Shown piece after piece: positions 45,158 through 52,246 of a DNA stretch of 64,000 nt. The position numbers and the translations under genes are program-made. Every line of letters begins with the position of its first letter. Within the stretch, counting starts at the first letter, position 1. The notes under the pieces are model-generated. The model was not told where the DNA came from and did not search any database. It worked only from the letters and a program-made list of their open reading frames with translations. Source of the stretch: Luteimonas endophytica (GTDB lineage Bacteria > Pseudomonadota > Gammaproteobacteria > Xanthomonadales > Xanthomonadaceae); assembly GCF_029887875.1 (NCBI RefSeq), contig NZ_JARXRM010000035.1:124001-188000 (forward strand). The letters are read 5' to 3'.

Positions 45158-46006
45158 ATGGCGGCAAAGTTCCTTGGCCAGTACCTGCTCGAAGAAGGCC
45201 TGATCGACCGGCAGCAACTGCTCGACGCGCTCGACGCGCAGCGCGCATCCAATCCGGTGCTCGGCGAACTCGCGGTCGCCGCCGGCATGCTCGATGCGGA
45301 GCAGGCCGAGCGGATCAACGCGCGCCAGCGCAGCCAGGACCGGCGCTTCGGCGACCTGGCCCTGGAAATGGGCCTGCTCGGCCCCGAGCACGTCGCCGAG
45401 CTGCTGGAGCGGCAGCGCAAGGGGCGCCGGCTGTTCGGCGAGATCCTGGTGGAGCAGGGCGCGCTGACGGTCGCGCAGCTGGAGACCGCGCTGCGCAGCC
45501 ACGAACACGAACGTGCCGATGCCGACAGGGCGCTGGAGCTCGGGGTCGCCGCGCACCCCGCGGGGACCGTGCTGGCAGGCGCGATCAATACGTGCACCCG
45601 GCTGTTCCCGCGCCTGCTGCACGCGCATTGCCGCTTCTCGAGCCTGGTGGAGGCCCCCGACGGGCTGGACGGCTGCAACCTGACCGCACAGGTCCGAGTG
45701 CAGGCGGAGCGGCCGCTGCGCCTGGCCGTGGCCTGCGACGACGCCACCGCTGCGCGCATCGCCGGCGCGTTCCTGTCGATGCCCGAGGAAGAATGCGACC
45801 AGGCGCTGGCCGAGGATGCGCTGGGCGAACTGGTGAACGTGCTGGTGGGCTACGTCACCCGCGATGCGCTGCCGGAGGACGCCGACTATCGCGCCTCGCC
45901 GCCCGATCTGGGCGAGCCCGCCAGCGAGCTGCTGGCGCGGGCCGATACGCTGGCGGTGTCGATGAATTCCCAGGTCGGCCGGTTCGTGCTGCTGGTCGCG
46001 GCATGA
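45158..46006 (+). CDS. CheX-domain protein with N-terminal MshEN-like repeats
   Basis: This protein has 282 residues. Residues 5-113 hold four near-repeats of about 28 residues: FLGQYLLEEGLIDRQQLLDAL, VLGELAVAAGMLDAEQAERI, RFGDLALEMGLLGPEHVAELL and LFGEILVEQGALTVAQLETAL. These match the xLGxxLxxxGxLxxxxLxxAL pattern of MshEN (GspE N-terminal) domains, some of which bind c-di-GMP. Residues about 125-282 form a CheX-like domain with the phosphatase signature EDALGELVNVLVG (Glu224, Asn227). AGGAGG precedes the ATG. It probably dephosphorylates the adjacent CheY, possibly under c-di-GMP control. Confidence 0.82.
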   Translation: MAAKFLGQYLLEEGLIDRQQLLDALDAQRASNPVLGELAVAAGMLDAEQAERINARQRSQDRRFGDLALEMGLLGPEHVAELLERQRKGRRLFGEILVEQGALTVAQLETALRSHEHERADADRALELGVAAHPAGTVLAGAINTCTRLFPRLLHAHCRFSSLVEAPDGLDGCNLTAQVRVQAERPLRLAVACDDATAARIAGAFLSMPEEECDQALAEDALGELVNVLVGYVTRDALPEDADYRASPPDLGEPASELLARADTLAVSMNSQVGRFVLLVAA

Positions 46007-46064
46007 ACGCGGCGTAGACAGCCCAACGGCGTAGGCTGGGGCGGTCCCATCAGGAGGATCGGCG

Positions 46065-46124
46065 ATGGCCGGAGCCGCAGGCGCGATCTCGTTCCCATGG
46101 CGCCCGGCGGGCGCGCGGCGATGA
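46065..46124 (+). CDS. Possible 19-residue leader peptide
   Basis: ATG 46065 has a strong ribosome site (AGGAGG, seven bases upstream) and encodes MAGAAGAISFPWRPAGARR. Its TGA overlaps the ATG of the next gene (ATGA at 46121). The main gene has no good site of its own, so translation may depend on coupling to this leader. A one-base error that split a longer N-terminus is the alternative. Confidence 0.4.
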   Translation: MAGAAGAISFPWRPAGARR

Positions 46125-46654
46125 ACGTCGCGAGCGGCCTGACCGGCGAGGCCTCCGACCACAAGGTGGCGGCCGCGTTCGACGGCGTGGAGGCGGCGCA
46201 GGCGGCCGCCGCCGGCGTGCGCGAACGCCTCGCGCTGGGGATCGCGCAGGTGCGGGTGGTGGAACCGGGCCAGACCGGCCTGGACCGTGCCCTGGAGCCC
46301 GAGGACCGCGGCATCTTCCGCACCATCCTGCGCAGCCATCTGTGGCTGGGGATCGCCGGCGCGGTGCTGGGCGCGCTGGCGTTCGCGATCCTCCTGGCGA
46401 TGGGCTTGCCGCTGATCGCCCAGTCGCCGCTGATGGCGGCGGGGGCGATCGTCGGTTTCGGCGCGGTCGCGGGGTTGTTCGCGGGCGGGCTGGTCTCGCT
46501 GCGGCCGGATCACGACCCGTACGTGCTCGAGGCGCGCGAGGCCCACGCCGCCGGGCGCACGGTGCTGCTGGTCCACGCGACCAGCGCGGAGCAATGCGCG
46601 CAGGCGCAGGAACTCCTCGAAGCAGCGGGCGGCGACACCATCCGCACCCTGTAG
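46121..46654 (+). CDS. Two-helix membrane protein with flanking soluble domains
   Basis: This 177-residue protein has a N-terminal region (DHKVAAAFDGVEAAQAAAAGVRERLALGIAQVRVVEPG) like an alpha-beta module. Two adjacent membrane helices follow (LWLGIAGAVLGALAFAILLAMGL; SPLMAAGAIVGFGAVAGLFAGGLVSL), then a second alpha-beta part (AHAAGRTVLLVHATSAEQCAQAQELLEAAGGDTIRTL). The arrangement recalls DUF1269-type or general-stress membrane proteins with ferredoxin-like halves. Start ATG 46121 sits in the ATGA overlap with a possible leader; ATG 46097 is an alternative. Function unknown. Confidence 0.72.
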   Translation: MNVASGLTGEASDHKVAAAFDGVEAAQAAAAGVRERLALGIAQVRVVEPGQTGLDRALEPEDRGIFRTILRSHLWLGIAGAVLGALAFAILLAMGLPLIAQSPLMAAGAIVGFGAVAGLFAGGLVSLRPDHDPYVLEAREAHAAGRTVLLVHATSAEQCAQAQELLEAAGGDTIRTL

Positions 46655-46913
46655 CGGGCGCCAGCGGCCGGCTGCCTACGGCCTCCGCCCACGCCGCCGG
46701 TCCAAGGCGTTCCCGAAGCTCGATCCGGCCCTCCCCGGCGGGATCGCGTGGCGACTGCCGCGCCGCCGGCGGAACTGCCCCGGCGTGCGTTCTCGACGAG
46801 TTCTTGACCGAGGTCAGCGCGGTCCGGGCGGAACGGGTCGAGCATGGACTGGCGGTCGGTGGACGGCCGCGCTGCGCCGGCAGGCGCCGGCCGGCGACTT
46901 CGTGGAGATTGCA

Positions 46914-47153
46914 ATGGAATTCCATGTCGCGGTCCCGGGTACGCCGCCCGACCTCGCCGCCGTGGAGCGCGCGCTCGCCGCGCTCGACCCGGCGGCGCTG
47001 GTCGACCTCGATGCCGCTGGTGCAACGTTGCGGGTGTCCACCTCGATGGCCGCCGCGCAGCTGGCGGCGCTGCTCGGCAGCGTCGGCTGCGCAGTGGGCG
47101 AGGGCCAGGTGATCCAGCAGCCCTCGGTCTGCTGCGGCGGCTGCAGCGGATAG
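46914..47153 (+). CDS. Small HMA-like protein with a CCGGCSG tail
   Basis: This 79-residue protein has beta-alpha-beta-beta-alpha-beta periodicity: MEFHVAVPGTPPDLAAVERALAAL, DPAALVDLDAAGATLRVST and MAAAQLAALLGSVGCAVGEGQVI. That mimics copper-chaperone HMA domains, but the metal loop CxxC is replaced by PGTPPDL. Instead the last residues are PSVCCGGCSG, a three-Cys tail that could bind metal. No transporter or metal regulator adjoins it. Function unknown; metal handling is an inference. Confidence 0.68.
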   Translation: MEFHVAVPGTPPDLAAVERALAALDPAALVDLDAAGATLRVSTSMAAAQLAALLGSVGCAVGEGQVIQQPSVCCGGCSG

Positions 47154-47276
47154 CGATCCCCCGGTTCCGCAGGCCGGGGCCACGCCCTTGCCGCACCGAT
47201 GCGCGGCTGCTGGCCGCGACGGGCGTGCCCCGGGGGCGTGACCCCGGCCTGCGGGACGGCGCCGCGGCAGCAGCGT

Positions 47277-48179
47277 TCAGCGCGCCGGCGCCTCCGCGGC
47301 CAGGCACGCGGCCAGGAACTCCACCGTCGCACGCACCCCGGGCAGCTGTCCGCGCCGGTGCGGCAGCAGCAGCGTGGTGACGACGGTGCCGGCGCGCCAG
47401 CCCGGCAGCACCCGCAGCAGCGTGCCTGCCCGCAACGCGGGATCGCACAGCAGCTCCGGCAGGCAGGCGATGCCGAGCCCGGCATGCGCCGCGGCAAGCA
47501 GGACGGTCGATTCGTTGGCGACCATCCGGGCGCGCGGTTCGACCAGCACCGCCGCGCCTCCCGGACCCTCCAGCCGCCACGCGGTGTTGCCGGCGCCGGT
47601 GAGCAGGCCGTCGTGGTCGGCCAGTGCGTCCGGCGCGGCCGGCGCGGGGCGGCAGGCCAGGTAGGCCGGTGCGGCCACCAGGATCACCGGCTCCGCCATG
47701 ACCTGGCGCTGGACCAGGCCCGAATCGGGCAGCGGCGCGGCGTGTGAGCGCACCGCGATGTCGTAGCCCTCCTGGACGATGTCGACGAAGCGGTCGCTCA
47801 CGTCGAGCTGCAGCCGCAGCCGGGGGTGCGCGGCCGCCAGCCGCGGCAGGTGCGGGGCGAGCAACTGCTGCGCGACCGGCACCGAACTGGTGATCCGGCC
47901 CGGACCGCTGGGTTCGGCCTGGCGCGCCCGCACCGCGGTCTCCGCGGCCTCGGCCTCGACCAGCGCGGCGGCCGCGCGCTCGTGGAAATCGCGCCCCGGT
48001 CCGGTCAACGCGAAGCTGCGCGAGGTGCGGTGCACCAGACGCGCGCCCAGCGCGCGCTCGAGTTCCGCGACCCGCTTGCTGACCGTCGACTTCGGCACCC
48101 CCAGCAGGCGGCCGGCAGCCGCGAACCCGCCGCTGTCGACGGCCGCAACGAAGTACCGCAGGTCGTTGAGATTCAGCAC
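47277..48179 (-). CDS. LysR-family transcription regulator
   Basis: This 300-residue protein has an N-terminal winged HTH (NLNDLRYFVAAVDSGGFAAAGRLLGVPKSTVSKRVAELERALGARLVHRTSR). A periplasmic-binding-like effector domain follows (GRITSSVPVAQQLLAPHLPRLAAAHPRLRLQL, VDIVQEGYDIAVRSH, GLGIACLPELL). The start is GTG at 48179. It is divergent from a glutathione S-transferase gene, the classical LysR target layout, with an 8-bp inverted repeat between them. The inducer is unknown. Confidence 0.93.
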   Translation of the reverse strand: MLNLNDLRYFVAAVDSGGFAAAGRLLGVPKSTVSKRVAELERALGARLVHRTSRSFALTGPGRDFHERAAAALVEAEAAETAVRARQAEPSGPGRITSSVPVAQQLLAPHLPRLAAAHPRLRLQLDVSDRFVDIVQEGYDIAVRSHAAPLPDSGLVQRQVMAEPVILVAAPAYLACRPAPAAPDALADHDGLLTGAGNTAWRLEGPGGAAVLVEPRARMVANESTVLLAAAHAGLGIACLPELLCDPALRAGTLLRVLPGWRAGTVVTTLLLPHRRGQLPGVRATVEFLAACLAAEAPAR

Positions 48180-48195
48180 GCCATCGTCTCCACGA

Positions 48196-48241
48196 GTGGA
48201 CTTTGCGGCGCATTTTTACGGTCTACACGGCTGAAGTCCAC
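48196..48241. promoter_or_regulatory. Inverted repeat in the LysR/GST divergent promoter
   Basis: GTGGACTT (48196-48203) and AAGTCCAC (48234-48241) are perfect 8-bp arms separated by 30 bases that include an AT-rich CATTTTTAC segment. The arms lie between the two start codons, 17 bases from LysR and 40 from the GST. Binding of a LysR tetramer is the likely role. Confidence 0.5.
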
Positions 48242-48280
48242 ACCAGTAGCTTTACAGGCGCCATCCCCGCGGAGACCGCA

Positions 48281-48991
48281 ATGACCCCCATCCTGTTCTA
48301 CGGCGTTCCATCCGGCTGCTCGTTCGGCAGCATCGTCGCGCTCGAGTGGCTCGGCGCCCCCTATCGCCTGTGCCGGGTGCGCATGCCCGAGGACGTCTCG
48401 GGCCCGGGCTACCGTCGCCTCAACCCGGTCGGCGAGACGCCGACGCTGCTGACCGCCGAAGGCGCGGCACTCAGCGAGAGCATGGCGATCCTCAACCACC
48501 TCGGCGCACGCGCCATCGACGCCGGCCTGGGTTTCCCCCAGCGCAGCCCCGGGTTCGACCGCCTCAACCAGATGCTGGGGTTTCTCAACACCAGCTTCTT
48601 CGGCGCGTTCTCGCCGCTCTGGTACGCACTCGAGCACGCCGTCGATGGCGCGGCCCGGCAGGCGCTGGTCGACTACGGGCGCGCGGCCGTCGCCAGGGCG
48701 CATGCCGATCTGGAGCGCATGCTCGGCGATGGACCGTGGCTGCTCGGCGGGCACCGCACCCTGGCGGATGCCTACTTCGTCGGCATCGCGCGCTGGACGG
48801 GCTATCACGCGGTCGTCGACCGCGCCGACTATCCCGGCCTGCAGCGCCTGTACCAGCGGCTCGAAGCCGACCCGGCGGTCGCGTTCGCCCATGCCGTGGA
48901 GGCGGGGCGGCCCGCGGGCGGCGGCCCGGGCTTCCAGGGCGAGGTCGGCCTGGACGAGGCGCTGGCGCTGGCGGCCGCCCCGGCCGGCTGA
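48281..48991 (+). CDS. Glutathione S-transferase family protein
   Basis: This 236-residue protein has a thioredoxin-fold N-terminal domain: ILFYGVPSGCSFGSIVALEWLGAPYRLCRV, NPVGETPTLLTAEGAALSESMAIL with the cis-Pro and the Ser that binds the gamma-glutamyl group. A helical C-terminal domain follows (GPWLLGGHRTLADAYFVGIARW). The conserved N-cap DAYF box is present. It probably conjugates or reduces electrophiles with glutathione in the cytosol. It is divergent from the LysR gene and likely its target. Confidence 0.9.
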   Translation: MTPILFYGVPSGCSFGSIVALEWLGAPYRLCRVRMPEDVSGPGYRRLNPVGETPTLLTAEGAALSESMAILNHLGARAIDAGLGFPQRSPGFDRLNQMLGFLNTSFFGAFSPLWYALEHAVDGAARQALVDYGRAAVARAHADLERMLGDGPWLLGGHRTLADAYFVGIARWTGYHAVVDRADYPGLQRLYQRLEADPAVAFAHAVEAGRPAGGGPGFQGEVGLDEALALAAAPAG

Positions 48992-49098
48992 GCGCCGGCT
49001 CGCCGGGGCGCCCCGGGGTTGGGGGCGGCTTGGGTCTCCCGGAGTGGCAACGGCCGCGGCCAGGGATCACCATGGCGTCCCCCACGCACGGAGCCGCC

Positions 49099-50364
49099 AT
49101 GAAGCAGCTGATCATCGCGTTGTGCCTGGCCTGCGCGCCGCCGCTGGCGGCCGCCGAGCTGGCGATCGTCGGAGCGACGATCCAGCCCGCGCCGGAGGCC
49201 CCGGCGATCGTCGGGGGGGCGGTGCTGGTGCGCGATGGCGAGATCGTGGCCGTCGGCGCCGCCGGCGAGGTCGAGGTTCCCGCCGGCGCGACCGTGATCG
49301 ACGGCGAAGGAGGCTTCCTCACCGCGGGCTTCTGGAACAGCCATGTGCATTTTCTGTCCCCGGCGCTGCGCGCGCCTGCCACCCGGCCCGCGCCGGAGCT
49401 GGAGGCCGCGGTGCGCGAAGCGCTGACCAGCCGGGGCTTCACCACCGTGTTCGACATTTCCTCGTTCCACGGCGACGCCGCGGCGATGCGGGCGCGGATC
49501 GAGTCGGGAGAGGTGGCGGGTCCCGAGGTGCTGTACGTCGACGCGCCGTTCTTTCCCGAAGGCGGCACCCCGGTCTACGTCCGCGACCTGCTCGAGCGGA
49601 TCGGCGCCCCGAGCGCCGAGGTCGCCGACCCCGCCCAGGCGCGCGAGCGGGCGCGACGCCAGCTGGCCGCCGGCGCCGACGGGGTGAAGCTGTTCGCCGG
49701 CGCCATCGTCGAAGCGGGGGTGGTGCCGATGGACGTGGCGATCGCTCGCGCGGTGGTGGAGGAGGCGCACGCCGCCGGCAAGCCAGCGTTCGCGCATCCG
49801 ACCGATCTGGCCGGCCTGGAGGTGGCGATGGCCAGTGGGGTCGACGTGCTGGCGCACACCACGCCTTCCATGGGGGCATGGGATGCGGCGCTGGTCGAGC
49901 GGATGCGCGCGGCGGGCCTGGCACTGGTGCCGACGCTGACGCTGTTCGAGGTGGAACTGCGCCGCGAGCGCGCCCCGGACGAAGTACGCGAACGCGTCCT
50001 CGACGCTGCCGCCCGACAGCTCGGTGCGTTCGCCGCGGCCGGAGGCACGGTCCTGTTCGGCACCGACGTGGGCTATATCGACCACCTCGACACCCGCCGC
50101 GAATTCGAGTTGATGGCGCGCGCCGGACTCGACTGGCGCCAGATCCTCGACAGCCTGACCACCGCGCCCGCCGCGCGTTTCGGGCAGGGCGGCAGGAAGG
50201 GCCGGATTGCGCCCGGGATGCGGGCGGACCTCGTGCTGCTGCGGGCCGACCCGAGGGCCGATGTGCGTGGCTTCGCCGAGGTGCGCGCCACGATCCGCGC
50301 CGGCGAGCTGATCTATGCGGCCGCGGCCGCTCCAGGGGGCGGCGCCGAAGCTTCGGTGCGCTGA
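49099..50364 (+). CDS. Secreted amidohydrolase-family protein
   Basis: This 421-residue protein has a signal peptide (LIIALCLACAPPLAAAELA). A metal-dependent hydrolase fold follows, with GGFLTAGFWNSHVHFLSP (HxH metal site), a Lys in GADGVKLFAGA, His in PAFAHPTDL and VLAHTTPS, and the Asp in VLFGTDVGYIDH. The C-terminal composite sheet carries GRIAPGMRADLVLLRADP. The class resembles imidazolonepropionase- or prolidase-like periplasmic amidohydrolases. Substrate unknown. GCCGCC precedes the ATG and the ribosome site is weak. Confidence 0.88.
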   Translation: MKQLIIALCLACAPPLAAAELAIVGATIQPAPEAPAIVGGAVLVRDGEIVAVGAAGEVEVPAGATVIDGEGGFLTAGFWNSHVHFLSPALRAPATRPAPELEAAVREALTSRGFTTVFDISSFHGDAAAMRARIESGEVAGPEVLYVDAPFFPEGGTPVYVRDLLERIGAPSAEVADPAQARERARRQLAAGADGVKLFAGAIVEAGVVPMDVAIARAVVEEAHAAGKPAFAHPTDLAGLEVAMASGVDVLAHTTPSMGAWDAALVERMRAAGLALVPTLTLFEVELRRERAPDEVRERVLDAAARQLGAFAAAGGTVLFGTDVGYIDHLDTRREFELMARAGLDWRQILDSLTTAPAARFGQGGRKGRIAPGMRADLVLLRADPRADVRGFAEVRATIRAGELIYAAAAAPGGGAEASVR

Positions 50365-50482
50365 GCGGAGCCTCGGCGCGAGCGCGCGGAGCGCCGTGCT
50401 CCGCCCGCCGCCGCCGCTTCGCGCGTCGGGCGGAAGACGTGGGATGCGGGGAGCTAGCGCGGCCGCAGCGTCTCCGAACCGC

Positions 50483-50629
50483 TCATTCGCCGCCGGCGGG
50501 GGCCTGGCCTGCAGGTGCGGGCGCGGCGGCCTGCTTGGCGGCCTGCTTCTTCGCGCGCTTCTCTTCCTTCTGCTTCTGCTTGGCGATCTCGCGCTGGCGC
50601 TTTTCGAACGAGTAGTTGGGTTTTGCCAT
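50483..50629 (-). CDS. 48-residue basic coiled-coil protein
   Basis: This very short protein starts MAKPNYSFEKRQREIAKQKQ. A Lys/Glu/Arg-rich helix follows (KEEKRAKKQAAKQAA), then an Ala/Pro/Gly tail ending PAGGE. The helix could bind nucleic acid or pack as a coiled coil. Near-identical short proteins are widespread in Xanthomonadaceae and other proteobacteria without a known role. The start at 50629 matches the conserved MAKPNYSFEKRQRE opening. Confidence 0.82.
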   Translation of the reverse strand: MAKPNYSFEKRQREIAKQKQKEEKRAKKQAAKQAAAPAPAGQAPAGGE

Positions 50630-50639
50630 CGTTGGCCGC

Positions 50640-51120
50640 TCCGGGCATGGCGCCCCAGTGTAGGGCAGCGGGCGCGGACTCGCGTCGGCGCGGCCGTCTG
50701 GCATACGAATCAATGGGTTGAAGCGCGCATATGGGGCCTTCATGCGCCGCCAGGAAGAATCGGGGCTTCCCCGCCCACGAACCGAGCCCATGTTTCAGCC
50801 GAGCCGTTCCACGAGGGTGCCGCCAGCGTCGGGCGTTTCGCTCAACTCGGGCGAACGCCGGCCGATAACGGCCCAGGTGCGGAGTCTTCCGCCGTGCGGA
50901 TGCGGCCGCCCCCGCAGGACGGAGAGGAGCGCGCTGCGTTGCGGCCACGATCGCCCCGCCGGTCGATGACGGGGTCCTCGGGTCGCGCCCGCCCCGCACT
51001 GACACCCGCATCCGCGGACGTCGATCCGCCTGCAGCCGCGCCCGCGGGTGCCGCGGCGCAGGACGGGCGGCAGGGTGCGCGTGCAGGCCTGTCGGAGCGG
51101 CGGCGTCGGCGCCGGGAGGG
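50640..51120. other. Gene-free stretch upstream of the GGDEF gene
   Basis: About 495 bases (50630-51124) contain no gene I can support. Near 50728-50750 GCGCAT and ATGCGC bracket 11 bases, and a short GGGG-CTT-CCCC hairpin follows at about 50762. A minus-strand reading of 50690-50830 looks weakly protein-like but has no start. An untranslated leader or small RNA for a neighbour is possible. Confidence 0.45.
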
Positions 51121-51124
51121 CAGG

Positions 51125-52156
51125 ATGGGTTGGCTGAGGAACATTTTCGAGAAGCTGCGCGCCGACATCCGGCTGGCGATGATCTGCCTGCTGGGCACGC
51201 TCGCCACGGTCACGATCCTGCCGTTCGCGGTCCTTCGCGCGGTCAACGGCCAGTGGCTGGCCGCGGTGATCGACGTGCTGGTGGTGGCGGTGATCGCCGG
51301 CAGCGCGCTGTTCGCCTGGCACAGCGGCCGCACCCGGCTGGCCGGGTCGATCGTGGTGACGCTGGTCACGATCGGCTGCGTCGGCATCCAGGTCGCGCTC
51401 GGCCTCGAGGGGCTGCTGTGGGTCTACACGGTGATGATCGCCAACTTCATGATCGGGCCGCGGTTGCTCGCGGTGGCCGCCAACCTGGCGCTGATGGCGT
51501 CCCCGTTCCTGCTGCCGGCGGGGTTTCCCGCGCCCGACGCGCAGGCCACCTTTCTGGCGACGGCCGCGCTGGTGACCCTCTACGGGTTCATCTTCTCGTG
51601 GCTGGTGGCCTTCCACCACTCGCAGATGGAGGCGCTGGCCACCCGCGATGCGCTCACCGGCACGGCCAACCGCCGGGTGATGGAGGCCGAGGTGCCCGAT
51701 GCGGTGGCCAGTCACCACGCGCGCGGGCTGCCGGCCGCGCTGGCGGTGCTCGACCTGGACCACTTCAAGCTGGTCAACGACGAGCACGGCCACGACGCCG
51801 GCGACCGGGTGCTGGTGGCCTTCGCCGAGATCCTGCGCCGCAACCTGCGCAAGTCGGACCGCCTCTACCGCTTCGGCGGCGAAGAGTTCGCGGTGCTGTT
51901 TCCGGCGACCGACCGCGACGGGCTGGAGGCGGCGCTGGGCAAGCTGCTGGAGCGGATCCGGGAGGAGCTGCGCGGCCCCTCCGGGCCGGTGCGCGCGTCG
52001 ATCGGCGCGGCCATGCTGAACCCCGACGACGACTGGTCGAGCTGGATGATGCGGGCCGACGGCGCGCTCTACCAGGCCAAGCGCAACGGTCGCGACCGCA
52101 TCTGCATCGAAGGCGATGGGCGCTGTTCGCCGGAGCGCTGCGCGGGCGCGCGCTGA
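51125..52156 (+). CDS. Membrane-bound GGDEF diguanylate cyclase
   Basis: This 343-residue protein has about six membrane helices in residues 15-170 (MICLLGTLATVTILPFAVLRAV, VIDVLVVAVIAGSALFAW, LVTLYGFIFSWLVAFHHSQM). A cytosolic GGDEF domain follows: TRDALTGTANRRVMEAEV, LAVLDLDHFKLVNDEHGHDAGDRVL, YRFGGEEFAVLFPA. An inhibitory RxxD (RKSD) lies five residues before GGEEF, so the enzyme should be active and product-inhibited. It lies 90 bases upstream of a cytosolic chemoreceptor on the same strand. Confidence 0.93.
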   Translation: MGWLRNIFEKLRADIRLAMICLLGTLATVTILPFAVLRAVNGQWLAAVIDVLVVAVIAGSALFAWHSGRTRLAGSIVVTLVTIGCVGIQVALGLEGLLWVYTVMIANFMIGPRLLAVAANLALMASPFLLPAGFPAPDAQATFLATAALVTLYGFIFSWLVAFHHSQMEALATRDALTGTANRRVMEAEVPDAVASHHARGLPAALAVLDLDHFKLVNDEHGHDAGDRVLVAFAEILRRNLRKSDRLYRFGGEEFAVLFPATDRDGLEAALGKLLERIREELRGPSGPVRASIGAAMLNPDDDWSSWMMRADGALYQAKRNGRDRICIEGDGRCSPERCAGAR

Positions 52157-52246
52157 GGGTGCGCGCCGGCTCGCGCTCGGCGATCCTGCCCTCAATTCCC
52201 GCGCCCGGCGGCCGATAGCGGAGAAGTCCTCTTCCGGAACCGTCCG

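Noticed and set aside
50345-50356. CCGAAGCTTCGG palindrome
   Set aside because: It lies within the last codons of the amidohydrolase gene and is probably a chance restriction-type palindrome.
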